Shown: piece after piece, positions 10,001 to 19,727 of the stretch
Layout of the letters: every line of letters begins with the position of its first letter
Position numbering within the stretch: position 1 is the first letter of the stretch
NCBI GenBank assembly: GCA_903813345.2
Contig: CAIIXF020000809.1
Coordinates: forward strand, 126,001-190,000
Source of the DNA: Owenia fusiformis
Taxonomy: Eukaryota > Annelida > Polychaeta > Sabellida > Oweniidae
Length of the DNA stretch: 64,000 nt
Direction: 5' to 3'
Program-made: the position numbers and the translations under genes
Notes under the pieces: model-generated
What the model saw: only the letters and a program-made list of their open reading frames with translations
Database searches by the model: none
What the model was told of the DNA's origin: nothing

Positions 10001-13000
10001 CTCTTTAGCTTCTTGTTCAGCATCTATTAGATTTTGACTCATATCACGTTCTTGTTTTGAAATGTATGATACAATATACACTACACACGAAAATACATCA
10101 AGAACATATTGTATATCCATGTTAGCTTCCCATGCTTTCAGAAGGTCTGGATTGTAGTTATTTATCCACATTTCCTGAACATTTCTCCTCAAGAATATGG
10201 TTTTCTTTCTTTTACTAGTCAAAACTCTAATAACATTTTCATATTTCTCCATTGTTAATCCTGGATATGCTTTCTCAAAAATTTCAGTTAATGTCATTTT
10301 AGCATAATCTTCTGACAGAAAGAACTCCCAAAGAGACTGAATAATATCTTCAGCTACTTTTATTGGTATAATCTCTGTTGGTTCATCAGAAATGTTGTCA
10401 TCAACAATAAAGGTTCTGTCAGATGGAAGTTTGGGGAAGTGAAATCTACAACTTGCTTTTTTATTTTTCTTACAACTTTTTGAATGGTTTTTGCTGTGTG
10501 TTTGAACTTCATTGACTAATCTGTTCAAATCTGGATCAATTGTTTCATCTGGCAGTTCACAAGAGATGTATCTATCAATGAATTCCTCAACATCTGATTC
10601 TTTTGATTTGCCATAAATGGGAGCATCTTCAATCCAAATTAAACAGTGTACATGGGGGGATCCTCTCATTTGAAACTCAACACGGTAAAACATATCTTTT
10701 ATTCTACCAATTGGTTCCGCAGGTGATTTCAAAACATCATTCATAAACCTTCTCCATCTGTTATCAAACATTCTTGCAACAGTAACTGGATTATCTCTGA
10801 TGAATTCACATCGTTCAGTTTTTGTTATATCTTCTGGCAAACGTGGGTCATTATTTTGTTTCAGGATTGTTTCAATAATCTCATTCCATTTCAAATCTGC
10901 TGATGAGAATGAACAAAACCATGTCGGTGGTCCAAGTTGCCGTATCATTGCAAATAAATCTTTTTGTACATGTTGCCAGTATGGTGGTGTGCCACGGATT
11001 GGTTGCAGATAGTGATGACCAACATTTTTCCGGCAAAGTCTTTCACTTTTATCTTTACTTATGATATCATCGGCTGTTACTACATCACCACTTGTTGACT
11101 TTTCTGTTATTTTCCTGAGGCTGATACTAACTTTAGAAATTATATTCTGAAGTTCAGTCAAATATTGGGCATAAAATATATATTGAGTATTTTTAGCAAA
11201 TCTTAAGTCTGCAGATAACAACCTATTGCCAAAATATTTGGTTGCTGACAATTTTTTTTCTCTCTTTTCAGCATTTGTATTTTTTCCATTTGGAAATAAA
11301 GTTGGGAATGAAAGTGCTTCATTGTTCTTTTCTTGGAGAATACGTATTGGCTTGTTGCTTTCTCCTGGTGCTATGCAGTATATCTTGTCAAGATGTGTGT
11401 CAATAATGTGCTGAGCAATATCATCAGGTTGCATACAAGTATCAAATACTATATTCTGTATATCACTACTAGTGTCTTTATCCAGGATTTCTGTATTGGT
11501 TTCTTGTTGATCTTGATCACAATCTGTCTCAGTAAGTTTTAAGTCACATTTACTTCCATATATTTTTTTATCTTCCTCACTTAAAATTTCAGGAGGTATT
11601 GAATTCACAAAATCATCTAATATTTCAATATCTTTGTATAGCTCATTGTTTTGTTTAAGGTACTCGAGTGCTTTTTTTACTTTAGAAATATTCACCAAGT
11701 TATATAAGTAATGACCCTTATATTCAAGTTTGCGTTTCAGTTTCACTGTGAAAAGTTGTTCATCACTAATTGGTCTTGGTAAGACTTTAATCGTTTCTTC
11801 GGCATTACTTGATACAGATATAACAGGACCATTCATACCAGATTGTCCTCCTCTTGGCAATTGTACTATTTTCATAAAAGGTAAACGTAACGAGACTAAA
11901 TGTTGTTCAAGGACATTCAAATCTTTCAGTTCTGGTGGAATCGATGGTACAGACATATTGTTGCTAAAAGACATCATTGGAATTTTACCTTTTTTAAAGT
12001 GAACATGACAGTTCTGACATATCCATAATTTGCTCTTAGGAGAATTGCAAAGTGTACAATTTTGGTTGCATAATATTTCTTTCTTATGTAAATATATTTT
12101 TGAAACACTCTTTTGTTCATCCTGACGAGATAATTTTGAATAAGAATTTTCTTTGTAGAGAAGCACTTGATTTTTAAAAAGCAATCTGTGACAAACGACA
12201 CAAATATAGTTTAGTCCATCATGTATTGTTTGTTTGAAGTCATGAATTACCTTTTCAATGTTTTCTCGTTGTGTCTTGTTAGTAATGTATTTTTGTTTAC
12301 CTTGATTGATCGTACTTTTCTTGAAGGCTTCATTAGTGTTATACTTTTTTTGGCTTTCTTGTCTCACTTTCTGTTGAAAATCTAGATCAGATTTATATTT
12401 TTCTTTGCTTTGTTGTTTCACTTTCTGTTGAAAATCTACATCAGATTTATACTTTGCTTTGCTTTGCTGTCTCGCTTTCTGTTGAAAATCTAGATCAGAT
12501 TCATACTTTTCTTTGCTTTGTTGTCTCGCTTTCTGTTGAAAATCTGGATCAGATTCATACTTTTCTTTGCTTTGTTGTCTCACTTTATGTTGAAATTGTA
12601 GATCTGATTCATATTTTCTTGTGCTCTGCTTTATCTTTCTCTGCTTGAAAAGTTCATCAGTTCCATATCTTTCCTTGCTTTGTTGCTTACTTTGGTCGAC
12701 CTTACTGTGTCTGAAAACCTTATCAGTAGAGTACTTGTGTCTTTCATATATCTTCTTCTTGTATTTCTTCTGATCTGACCTTGACATCTTTCTCAACTTT
12801 GCCTTGTCACTTTCTGAGAAAATATCTTCATTTTTACAATCAGCAGTAATTGGGCTACTACAACAGGTCTCATCTTTGGTACATTTAGTTGAATCATGTC
12901 TTGTTTTATCACAATTTCCAGCCATTACCTGACCATATGTTTCCTTTAATTTACATAAACGAACATATGACTGTTTGATTTGCAGACTGGTTGAACTAAC

Positions 13001-15871
13001 AAGATTCTGTTTGCTATCAAATACAGGTTGAGTGTCAGTATCTTCTGTGAAGTTTAATCTCCTTTTGCAAGATTTTCTTTCAATTGACTTCGAAGGATTA
13101 CAAGATGGTTCCCTACTTGTCTTTTTAACAGTCAAGTTTAGTGCTTCATTTTTGGTAGGATCATTTTTACATTTTATTTTGCTCGATATCGTTTGCCTCT
13201 GGATTTTAGCCTCGGGTACTGGGTCTTGTATCTGATTAGCTCTTGCACATTCTTCAAATGTTATACCATCGACAGAAAACCCATGCTTGACATTGGTTCT
13301 GTTTATCAAACTATCAGTTAATGACTCTGCAGTGTTCCACAAAAACATTGATATTTTTTCCAATGAATTTGACATATGAACAATTGCATTTCCAAAAACA
13401 TCAATTCGTCCTTGATCATTCCTACTGTGAGGATCAAATGAGTAATACATGTCTTTACTCTTCATTACACAAGTTGTTGTATTCAGGAATGTAACAAGGC
13501 ATGAGTTGTAATCTGTGAGCCCTTTTTCAATAGCTTCATGTAGAGTTAATCCATCATCGTCTTCTTCAGTATAATTCCAGTACTCTAAGTAGCCCTGTTG
13601 TTGTCTTGATTTGTATGTATAGTTTTTGTTGTTAAAGCTTAAGATTTTTGGAATATCAAATATTTCCAAATAACCTGTTGGAGTTGGATTTTGAGATATG
13701 ATACTATTGTATAATATGTTGCCTCGGACTAAAACATCAGTAATGAATTCTGCATTAATTTCACGGTGACTTTCATTTTGAAGCATCAGTAAAAATGACA
13801 AAGAGTTAGCATAACATTGTTTTCCTTGACCTATGCCTTCAAACATTAGATGATTTTGAGACATATTTCCTTCTATAACTTGATCAAATATCTGTATTGC
13901 TGATGCATTGTTCTTTGCAGGATTTGTATTTGTATTTGCCGCTATCACATCTGTTACCACGTCATAATGACATTGGCTAGAATGATCTAGGTACATACAT
14001 CTGTTAACAAATGTTTTTCCAAATACTGTCCATCTATTTGTGTTTTCAAAAGTAAGTATCTGGGTTTGGAATAAATGGCAAGCTGCGGCAATTTCAATAT
14101 CAGTTCCCCATACAGATGATCTATTCATATTTTGGGATTTTATATGATTTTCCAATTCTGTTGCGGTTATTCCTCTTGTTTTACAAATGTATTTCTTACA
14201 GCTTTGGTCATTTCTATGAGACACTATACTCTGTCTAATAGCAGTGTGGTCATTTTCATTGTTTGTTATACAATATGCAATTGCTCTAAAAAGACAGTTT
14301 CCATCACCTCTGATATGTTTTAAGGATTCATATTTTGGCTTCATAAAGGCAATTTCAACATTGTCATATACAGGATCATTGCTTTTTGGCGTATACTTGA
14401 GATGATGGATGTTGCATAAATGAACTTTCTCTTGGTTTTGCAAAGGGTTAAAATTCCCAATAGGCTCACTGTAGGTTTCTTTCAAAACAGTTACATCATC
14501 AGGACTTTCCTTTGATTTATCCTTAGAATTATCTTTTGGGTTGTAACCTCCAGTTTGGGAAACTTTGTATTTTGTTCCAGTTTGTAAATCTTTCGAAGAC
14601 ACATTTTCATTTAACAGTTTGTCATCATTGTCAGCTTCTAAGATTTCAGTCTTTTTCACTTCATATTTATGGTTCATGGAAGACAGTATTTCATTGTTTT
14701 TGCTATGACTATGAATCGTTACTGGTGGAACACGTAAACATCCTTCAGCAAAAATATCTTGCATTTGTTCTACAATTTCTACAAAGTATGGATTTTCACT
14801 GTCTGGCACATTTTTAGTTTCTGGTTTGTTTTTAGTTGTATCTGATTTGTAACTAAGATATTTGGATCTTTTCAATTCTTTCCTGTTTGAACAGTGTTCA
14901 ATATTCAGCTTGAACAGTGTTTCAGTGTTATCAATGTTTAAGATTTTGAGATCATTATTTTCAATTGGTGGTACTCTTACAGTGTTGTCAGACAAAAACT
15001 GTTCTAGATCATGGTGTGGCAATACATGTTTCTCTGGTTGTGAAGTTCTGAAAGTACTATCTGGGACATGCTTTTGTTGTTTTGAAGTTGAGTTGCTTTT
15101 CAATCGTCCAAGTTTACGCCTCGATAGTTTCTGTGTTTTTATAAGAATAGGCTGTAATGTTTCATTGTTTTTTAAATGTCGTTCCATTTTCTTTCTTCTT
15201 GCTTTCATTTTGATAACTTCAGATCTTTCTTGTCTCCTTATTTTGTTTCTTAAGTACTTTTCTGATTTCAACAGAGATCTAAGAATATCATTGTTATCAG
15301 TAAGAAGTGCGTTCACATCATGGATAATTTTGAGAGATTTTCCAAGAGTATCAATGCAGTTTGCTATTAAAATATCTTTTGGTTGTGTGACAGTTCCAAC
15401 CTCTGCTGACACATTGGCAAATTTGGTAAGTTTTCTGAGTTTCTTCTTCTCAGATTTCTTTATGGTATTCTGTATTAACAGTGTGGCCAACTCAGATATT
15501 AATGAATCTTCCATATCTTCTGCTAACACCTTGTGATGGTTTGTATTGTTCTCAGTAATATTAGAAGTTGTACGCGATATTGTATCAATGTTTTTATACA
15601 TATATTCAGTTGAACATGAGAATGCGACTTCCGAAAGTATGGTCTTATTGAAGCACAATGGTACTGGTATTTCTTGCTTTCCATATGGTATTTTAGGTAA
15701 ATTAGGCATTTCAGTTTGTATTTCAGTTTGTACTTCAGCTTGTACTTTAGGCACAGTAAGCACTTCAGTTTGTATTTCAGGTACAGTAAGCATTTCAGTT
15801 TCTATTTCTGGTACAGTAAGTGCTACAGTTTCTATTTCAGGATCGGTAAGCCCTTCAGTTTCTATTTCAGG
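7004..15871 (-). CDS. Helitron Rep-helicase polyprotein: OTU, C76-like, HUH Rep, PIF1, EEP (copy 1, 5' partial)
   Basis: Transposase of a rolling-circle transposon, expected to nick and unwind element DNA in the nucleus. Residues are counted from the Met at 15793. OTU protease ~480-620 has D497-G-N-C500 and H609. A second cysteine-protease-like domain ~640-830 has Q-C660 and D787-P-H789. Basic KYxSD repeats span ~1005-1175. A DUF6570-like region (~1195-1410) has CxxC pairs, then PELKDLNVLEQHLVSLRLPF. The Helitron N domain starts near 1490. The Rep has HVH at 1714-1716 and Y1906/Y1910. The PIF1 helicase has GKAGTGKTH (K2274), VDE (D2358), FGDFYQLPPV and AFSRV. The EEP endonuclease ~2710-2929 has HNTQGL, TETWL, GDLNEN and IDHVY. 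There is no internal stop. The Met at 15793 is not the natural start: the frame stays open, with the same 10-residue repeats, up to the gap. Confidence 0.95.
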   Translation of the reverse strand, partial: PEIETEGLTDPEIETVALTVPEIETEMLTVPEIQTEVLTVPKVQAEVQTEIQTEMPNLPKIPYGKQEIPVPLCFNKTILSEVAFSCSTEYMYKNIDTISRTTSNITENNTNHHKVLAEDMEDSLISELATLLIQNTIKKSEKKKLRKLTKFANVSAEVGTVTQPKDILIANCIDTLGKSLKIIHDVNALLTDNNDILRSLLKSEKYLRNKIRRQERSEVIKMKARRKKMERHLKNNETLQPILIKTQKLSRRKLGRLKSNSTSKQQKHVPDSTFRTSQPEKHVLPHHDLEQFLSDNTVRVPPIENNDLKILNIDNTETLFKLNIEHCSNRKELKRSKYLSYKSDTTKNKPETKNVPDSENPYFVEIVEQMQDIFAEGCLRVPPVTIHSHSKNNEILSSMNHKYEVKKTEILEADNDDKLLNENVSSKDLQTGTKYKVSQTGGYNPKDNSKDKSKESPDDVTVLKETYSEPIGNFNPLQNQEKVHLCNIHHLKYTPKSNDPVYDNVEIAFMKPKYESLKHIRGDGNCLFRAIAYCITNNENDHTAIRQSIVSHRNDQSCKKYICKTRGITATELENHIKSQNMNRSSVWGTDIEIAAACHLFQTQILTFENTNRWTVFGKTFVNRCMYLDHSSQCHYDVVTDVIAANTNTNPAKNNASAIQIFDQVIEGNMSQNHLMFEGIGQGKQCYANSLSFLLMLQNESHREINAEFITDVLVRGNILYNSIISQNPTPTGYLEIFDIPKILSFNNKNYTYKSRQQQGYLEYWNYTEEDDDGLTLHEAIEKGLTDYNSCLVTFLNTTTCVMKSKDMYYSFDPHSRNDQGRIDVFGNAIVHMSNSLEKISMFLWNTAESLTDSLINRTNVKHGFSVDGITFEECARANQIQDPVPEAKIQRQTISSKIKCKNDPTKNEALNLTVKKTSREPSCNPSKSIERKSCKRRLNFTEDTDTQPVFDSKQNLVSSTSLQIKQSYVRLCKLKETYGQVMAGNCDKTRHDSTKCTKDETCCSSPITADCKNEDIFSESDKAKLRKMSRSDQKKYKKKIYERHKYSTDKVFRHSKVDQSKQQSKERYGTDELFKQRKIKQSTRKYESDLQFQHKVRQQSKEKYESDPDFQQKARQQSKEKYESDLDFQQKARQQSKAKYKSDVDFQQKVKQQSKEKYKSDLDFQQKVRQESQKKYNTNEAFKKSTINQGKQKYITNKTQRENIEKVIHDFKQTIHDGLNYICVVCHRLLFKNQVLLYKENSYSKLSRQDEQKSVSKIYLHKKEILCNQNCTLCNSPKSKLWICQNCHVHFKKGKIPMMSFSNNMSVPSIPPELKDLNVLEQHLVSLRLPFMKIVQLPRGGQSGMNGPVISVSSNAEETIKVLPRPISDEQLFTVKLKRKLEYKGHYLYNLVNISKVKKALEYLKQNNELYKDIEILDDFVNSIPPEILSEEDKKIYGSKCDLKLTETDCDQDQQETNTEILDKDTSSDIQNIVFDTCMQPDDIAQHIIDTHLDKIYCIAPGESNKPIRILQEKNNEALSFPTLFPNGKNTNAEKREKKLSATKYFGNRLLSADLRFAKNTQYIFYAQYLTELQNIISKVSISLRKITEKSTSGDVVTADDIISKDKSERLCRKNVGHHYLQPIRGTPPYWQHVQKDLFAMIRQLGPPTWFCSFSSADLKWNEIIETILKQNNDPRLPEDITKTERCEFIRDNPVTVARMFDNRWRRFMNDVLKSPAEPIGRIKDMFYRVEFQMRGSPHVHCLIWIEDAPIYGKSKESDVEEFIDRYISCELPDETIDPDLNRLVNEVQTHSKNHSKSCKKNKKASCRFHFPKLPSDRTFIVDDNISDEPTEIIPIKVAEDIIQSLWEFFLSEDYAKMTLTEIFEKAYPGLTMEKYENVIRVLTSKRKKTIFLRRNVQEMWINNYNPDLLKAWEANMDIQYVLDVFSCVVYIVSYISKQERDMSQNLIDAEQEAKEKNASASKLMKMIGYKYMQHREVSAQEAVYRATNLHLKECSRQTVFLPVGNNPIKMSLPISQIRRHKENEQDKIWATSIIERYFARPCNLEFDELCLAEFASMYRVVTYNYDDEVFENQTETSKKIQLRNGLGYIQKRSKSPPAIIRYPKFSKDTNPDEYYHSMLQLFIPHRSDQELRPAQYETFEGYFKCGKIKHGEIFLKVSEIVSKYKCIYDVTGDDLDAAQEQLNEDDTYENAWAQLAPEQELERQECISEYVKPNCDEIDENDMPDIDLKTKIKGNVNCLVELQTDTIPTEEAMKLMRTMNAKQRQVFYLIRKRCLELSWHKKVEPLFLHVCGKAGTGKTHLIKCIHYISTHLLRNILKNPDDLSVLLTSPTGTSAFQINGNTLHSAFRITSRFMSSKYKPLEEKDIAPLKMRLKSLENLIVDEISMVSVRLFNTVRGRLKQIKPGNHPDFGNTSVLAFGDFYQLPPVMQKSLLTSDEPDYNPWGKFKKIELTEIMRQKDDLKYAEFLNRIRILKKGEKLSTEDDEFIREIMKKPIPEDVMRIYSKHVQVNEYNRKRILSYAKSTNNTLYNVKAIDYTKLKGQEWKKTDKPPNHRDDTLSHEIQICVGAHVLLIKNICTADGLANGAFGVVTAIEFENDTDNMPKAVWVKFDNPKVGIKSRYKNKSKAHPGSICIEPYNDEVNGKFMRRQLPLILSYGCTIHKLQGKTCERLAISCANLFTGGQAYVAFSRVTSAEGLYIIDYDPKKIYCDEKTAKALEEMTELDISQYLPHLEIATENDLTIIYHNTQGLIGHIEDVKCNTDLTSCDIMCLTETWLRHENVYDILEIETFDPPHIVNRKTEIDASRKGGIAIYKKNSLGNLQTSSIISPLDNALTIVKDMAVITLYKSPKIVNTKFILEMENILHHVHKKYKKVLIVGDLNENLIDTEKHPIHDFLIRQRYRLLSDPAVPTTELGTCIDHVYASQTLHNVDVCVLPIYYSYHEMIKVIIRNVK
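12361..12625 (-). repeat. Coding 54-bp tandem repeat (KYxSD units)
   Basis: Five close 18-residue units of the form KYESDLDFQQKxRQQSKE, flanked by more diverged ones (KYSTDKVF, RYGTDELF, KYNTNEAF). They form a Lys/Gln-rich, probably helical linker between the protease domains and the zinc/Rep part. Copy 2 has four close units, so the array changes length by whole units without breaking the frame. Confidence 0.88.
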
Positions 15872-15872
15872 T
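15720..15872 (-). repeat. Coding 30-bp tandem repeat at the Helitron N terminus
   Basis: Consecutive 10-residue units: PEIETEG, LTDPEIETVA, LTVPEIETEM, LTVPEIQTEV, LTVPKVQAEV, then degraded QTEIQTEMP. The array enters the N gap without ending, so the gap is probably an unresolved longer stretch. Copy 2 has fewer, more irregular units (LTVPRIERIETVV). Confidence 0.85.
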
Positions 15873-16372
15873 NNNNNNNNNNNNNNNNNNNNNNNNNNNN
15901 NNNNNNNNNNNNNNNNNNNNNNNNNNNNNNNNNNNNNNNNNNNNNNNNNNNNNNNNNNNNNNNNNNNNNNNNNNNNNNNNNNNNNNNNNNNNNNNNNNNN
16001 NNNNNNNNNNNNNNNNNNNNNNNNNNNNNNNNNNNNNNNNNNNNNNNNNNNNNNNNNNNNNNNNNNNNNNNNNNNNNNNNNNNNNNNNNNNNNNNNNNNN
16101 NNNNNNNNNNNNNNNNNNNNNNNNNNNNNNNNNNNNNNNNNNNNNNNNNNNNNNNNNNNNNNNNNNNNNNNNNNNNNNNNNNNNNNNNNNNNNNNNNNNN
16201 NNNNNNNNNNNNNNNNNNNNNNNNNNNNNNNNNNNNNNNNNNNNNNNNNNNNNNNNNNNNNNNNNNNNNNNNNNNNNNNNNNNNNNNNNNNNNNNNNNNN
16301 NNNNNNNNNNNNNNNNNNNNNNNNNNNNNNNNNNNNNNNNNNNNNNNNNNNNNNNNNNNNNNNNNNNNNNNN
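15873..16372. other. Assembly gap (500 N)
   Basis: Exactly 500 unknown bases, a typical placeholder length. It conceals the Helitron 1 5' end and the upper breakpoint of the segmental duplication. Confidence 0.99.
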
Positions 16373-16990
16373 GACTTCCGGTTTGAAAGTTATTGCGTTT
16401 TGAAATTTCGAGAAAAATCGATCTGATGTTATCCTGATAGAAAGTCAAGGAAAAAAGATTTTTTGAAGTGTAAAATACGAGATATGGATTGAGTACAGCT
16501 TAAGATAATGAATTCCTATAAAAGAAGGGGACCTTAAAAGCTACCTAGTTTCAATATTTGGACACCAAAATGCCTAGGTCAAAATCTAGGTCAAATTCAT
16601 AGTTTTTCCTTATTTTTACGATTCTGACACTACACTTTAATAATTTGCTTCAAAATTTTGTATACAGGTAGCAAATAGTGTGCTAATAGTGTTAGCCTTT
16701 TGCCGTCAGAAAGTATTTTGACCCACTTTTGAGATATGGTGTCCGAAACGTAGGTCAAAATCAAAAGTTCAAATTTAACGTATTAGTTATGAATTAAGGG
16801 TAGAATTTTCTCAGGAATCCGAATCTGCCAACCAAATTTCTATCCGACTTGTCGTTGGAAAGTTATGGCGTTTTGAAAGCTGAAACTTTAATTACTTGCT
16901 TCAAAATTTTGTATACAGGTAGCAAAAATTTCACCAAATTTAACGTATCAGTTATGCATTAAGGGTAGAATTTTCCCAGGAACCCGAATG
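16373..16990. repeat. Partial tandem repeats next to the gap
   Basis: Blocks recur within about 0.5 kb. TTCAAAATTTTGTATACAGG occurs near 16650 and 16900, GGGTAGAATTTT with its flanks near 16799 and 16963, and a TTTGAAAGTTATTGCGTTTTG-like block at 16382 and 16857. The array probably extends into the gap. Confidence 0.6.
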
Positions 16991-19727
16991 TTTACACATG
17001 TTTGGAGTTATTGAAGAAAATGTGATATGGGGGTGGTTCCGAATTTGAAGTCATTGCTGGAAAATATGATTTTAATACTTGAAATTATATCTATAAATAC
17101 AGCACTAAAAATAACAGTACACATGAAGTACATGTATGATTGTGTCCAGAAATGTTTGAAACCCTTACGGAAAATTCTGTCTGCATTTTGTCAAAATTGC
17201 TCTTTCTTCCCCCATTCTAGTGCTGTTTGAATGAATATATTTATTAATGTATTTCCAAGTAAAATATATAACATTCTTTTATAAACCACAAACATTTAGA
17301 TCATAAAAAAATTATTCAATACTTGAGTGAGCACGATATGCAAGGGTTACTAAGTTGACACAGTAAATGACCACTGACATTGTGTTAGTACATGCACATA
17401 GCGTATTCTGCTAATACACATCTGCCTTGAACACCCCTAACTTTCATAGATTAGTGATCGTGTCTGACTAATTGGTTTATGTTTACGTTTTAATGTGTTT
17501 TGTGCTCCTTGTTACAGCAAGGAGGGCCAGTAAAGTAGACTAACATGTTTGCATGGCAAATTTTGATCGAATATGTGAGACACTTTAATGTAAGGTGTAT
17601 GAAAAGATGTCACAAAGAGCGACATTTAGATGTACCCTATTTTATGCAATAATGTGTATAGATAGAGTTATATATGTTCCATAGATGGCATGATGTATTC
17701 TACAAGGGTGATTGCATATCTGCTTAAAGATATGCTAGGCAGATAAGTAGGTCAGTATTACATAATCATGAAATGAATAAGTCTGAAAATACAAATTGGT
17801 CAGAATGTACTAAAACCTGCTTGAAACTGAAAAACATTGCATGCTCTATTCCACACAATTTGGAGGCTTTTGAAATTCGCAGTAACAATGAATAAGTGCC
17901 TGTATATAATCATTGCATAGAAAACACTTCATGCAGTGTTTATCAGATGTATTGAGTTGACCAAAATACTCCTTTGTTTACTATATACTGGACTACATAC
18001 TGGCACCCTTACATATATGTTACAGTACATATTGTAGAATTAGCCCATAAGAGCTTTGCAAAATCAACATCTTATACAATCAACGTAAAAGATGGCTTGC
18101 CCAACCTTACAGGCAAACCATTTTAGACAAATTTGAAGATAAGACTGATATTGTCACATTGAATTATGATAATAAGTAAATAATGTTTTTGTAATATTTT
18201 GCATCGGTATAACCAGTCACAGTAGAATGAAACATAGGGTTACCCTAAATTGTAGAAACATGAATATATTTCGTATAATTAATTAATTCAGGTAACCCAA
18301 GGATTTCACCTATGTTCCCTTCCAAACCTGCCCAAACCTTATCTTATTTTTGATTTCTTACAATAAAGTAAACTACTCTTTTTGACATCTTATCATTTTT
18401 ATTTCCACATAATATTGACGTGAGAACTCAAATGATCAATGGGAAAACAATGCTAAACTTGTACACTGAAATATGTATTCCAGCAGACCTAGGAAAACAT
18501 GGCTAGAAAAAGATGCTACACGTATACAAGTGGACAAACTATTCCCCCTCAAAAGTATTTTAAGGGTCAGATCACTAAATTCATGATTGTGTTGAAAAGC
18601 TGTTGAAAATGATTGTGTTGAAGAATTCATATCGCTTATTACAAGTGATTATTTAGCATTGTTACTGAATATCTCATCAAGTTACCTCAACTACAGCAGC
18701 TAAAATAAGCATATCGAAATATTATAATTCAGTATGATTCGGAGAGGGGGATTATACAGTTATAAGGGATTAGCAATTTATTTATTATCTTACAATTTAG
18801 CTCAATTCTTGAATTTGAAGATCTATTGCCATATTGTTTAAAATGCATTATAATCGATCGATCTGATGGTAAGAACTAGTATGCGATATGATCGATTTTA
18901 CCTTTTTGTCATCATTGCTGAGGAGAATTAATGATAACTCACTTATTGTATTACTTGTGCTTGATACACATGCTGGAAGATATGCTTTTAAAATTAGTAA
19001 ACCATTACCAAAACTATGGTTACCCTGTAGTAGTGAGAGGCACATTAAAAATGATTATCACCCCCTTCAATCTATTTTTACAGGTTTTTATTATTATTTC
19101 ACATTTTTCTATATTTTGCGTAACCAGGATGGTGAATTTTCTTTATTTTTCTTCAAACATTTCGCCTTACCAATATTTATTATGTCTGTCAATTTCAAGA
19201 AAATAGCACCGCTACGTTTGAAAATAATTCAAATTGTGTCGTTTTTCCCATTGAGCTCCATTAAAAATGGAATTTTCAAACTTAATATTTTAATATTCTA
19301 CGTGGTGAAAAGTTGCATATTGAGTAGTTAGTTAATGTTATAGTGTTAAAAATTCAAAACAAAAAGGAATAAAGAAAAAATGCCACAGAGAAGTCTCAAT
19401 AGAGTCTCTTTAATACCCTGTGTATTCATTGTTGCATAATTGCGTATTTTAAAAATGAGCATGGATATGTCAACATGATTGTGTCCTGTAAAGTATGTAC
19501 AATAAAACATAAATTTGTTTAACAACTAGTAAAACACATAAGATGAAATACTTGTTTATATATATATTTGTATTGCATATTGTAAATGTATATTTGAAAT
19601 ATTACACATAATACATATGAGATGTATATTTCTTAGTTTTTCAAAGAAATCTACAAATATTTCGTTGCGGTTTTATCTTTACATCGTCATTTAAATCATC
19701 GTCATCATTTTTCTAACGAGTTACTTT
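16991..19727. other. No gene recognised
   Basis: AT-rich DNA with only short chance ORFs on both strands (for example around 17027 and 18888), none showing a domain or credible splice borders. Nothing more can be supported. Confidence 0.6.

Larger units (their letters stand above)
1..15872. repeat. Segmental duplication, copy 1
   Basis: Position 1 matches about 32661, and the match runs through all cysteine-rich exons, the intervening introns and the Helitron up to the N gap. Host flanks differ by only about 1-2% by eye, apart from indels and transposon insertions. The copy begins left of the window. Its right limit is hidden in the gap, because sequence after 16372 no longer matches the region beyond 53 kb. 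Copy 1 uniquely carries a hairpin element at 421-967 and segments at 2012-2330 and 4850-5289 that are missing from copy 2. Confidence 0.9.
6581..15872 (-). mobile_element. Helitron/Helentron copy 1 (5' end in gap)
   Basis: Large rolling-circle transposon on the minus strand carrying one giant ORF. The 5' terminus is lost in the N gap. The 3' limit is uncertain because both copies share the flanks; it is placed to include a duplicated tail (6640-7045). An EEP endonuclease after the helicase, with OTU present, is typical of the Helentron/Helitron2 branch rather than plant-type Helitrons. No CTRR/hairpin terminus was confidently found. Confidence 0.75.

Noticed and set aside
14862-15536. 224-codon plus-strand ORF, and many other plus-strand ORFs over the Helitrons
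   Set aside because: Antisense shadows of the Helitron frame, rich in Phe/Ser/Leu, with no domain.
15546-16448. ORFs spanning the N run
   Set aside because: Mostly unknown bases translated as X; no information.
18888-19331. 147-codon plus-strand ORF
   Set aside because: Hydrophobic low-complexity AT-rich frame without a domain or splice context.
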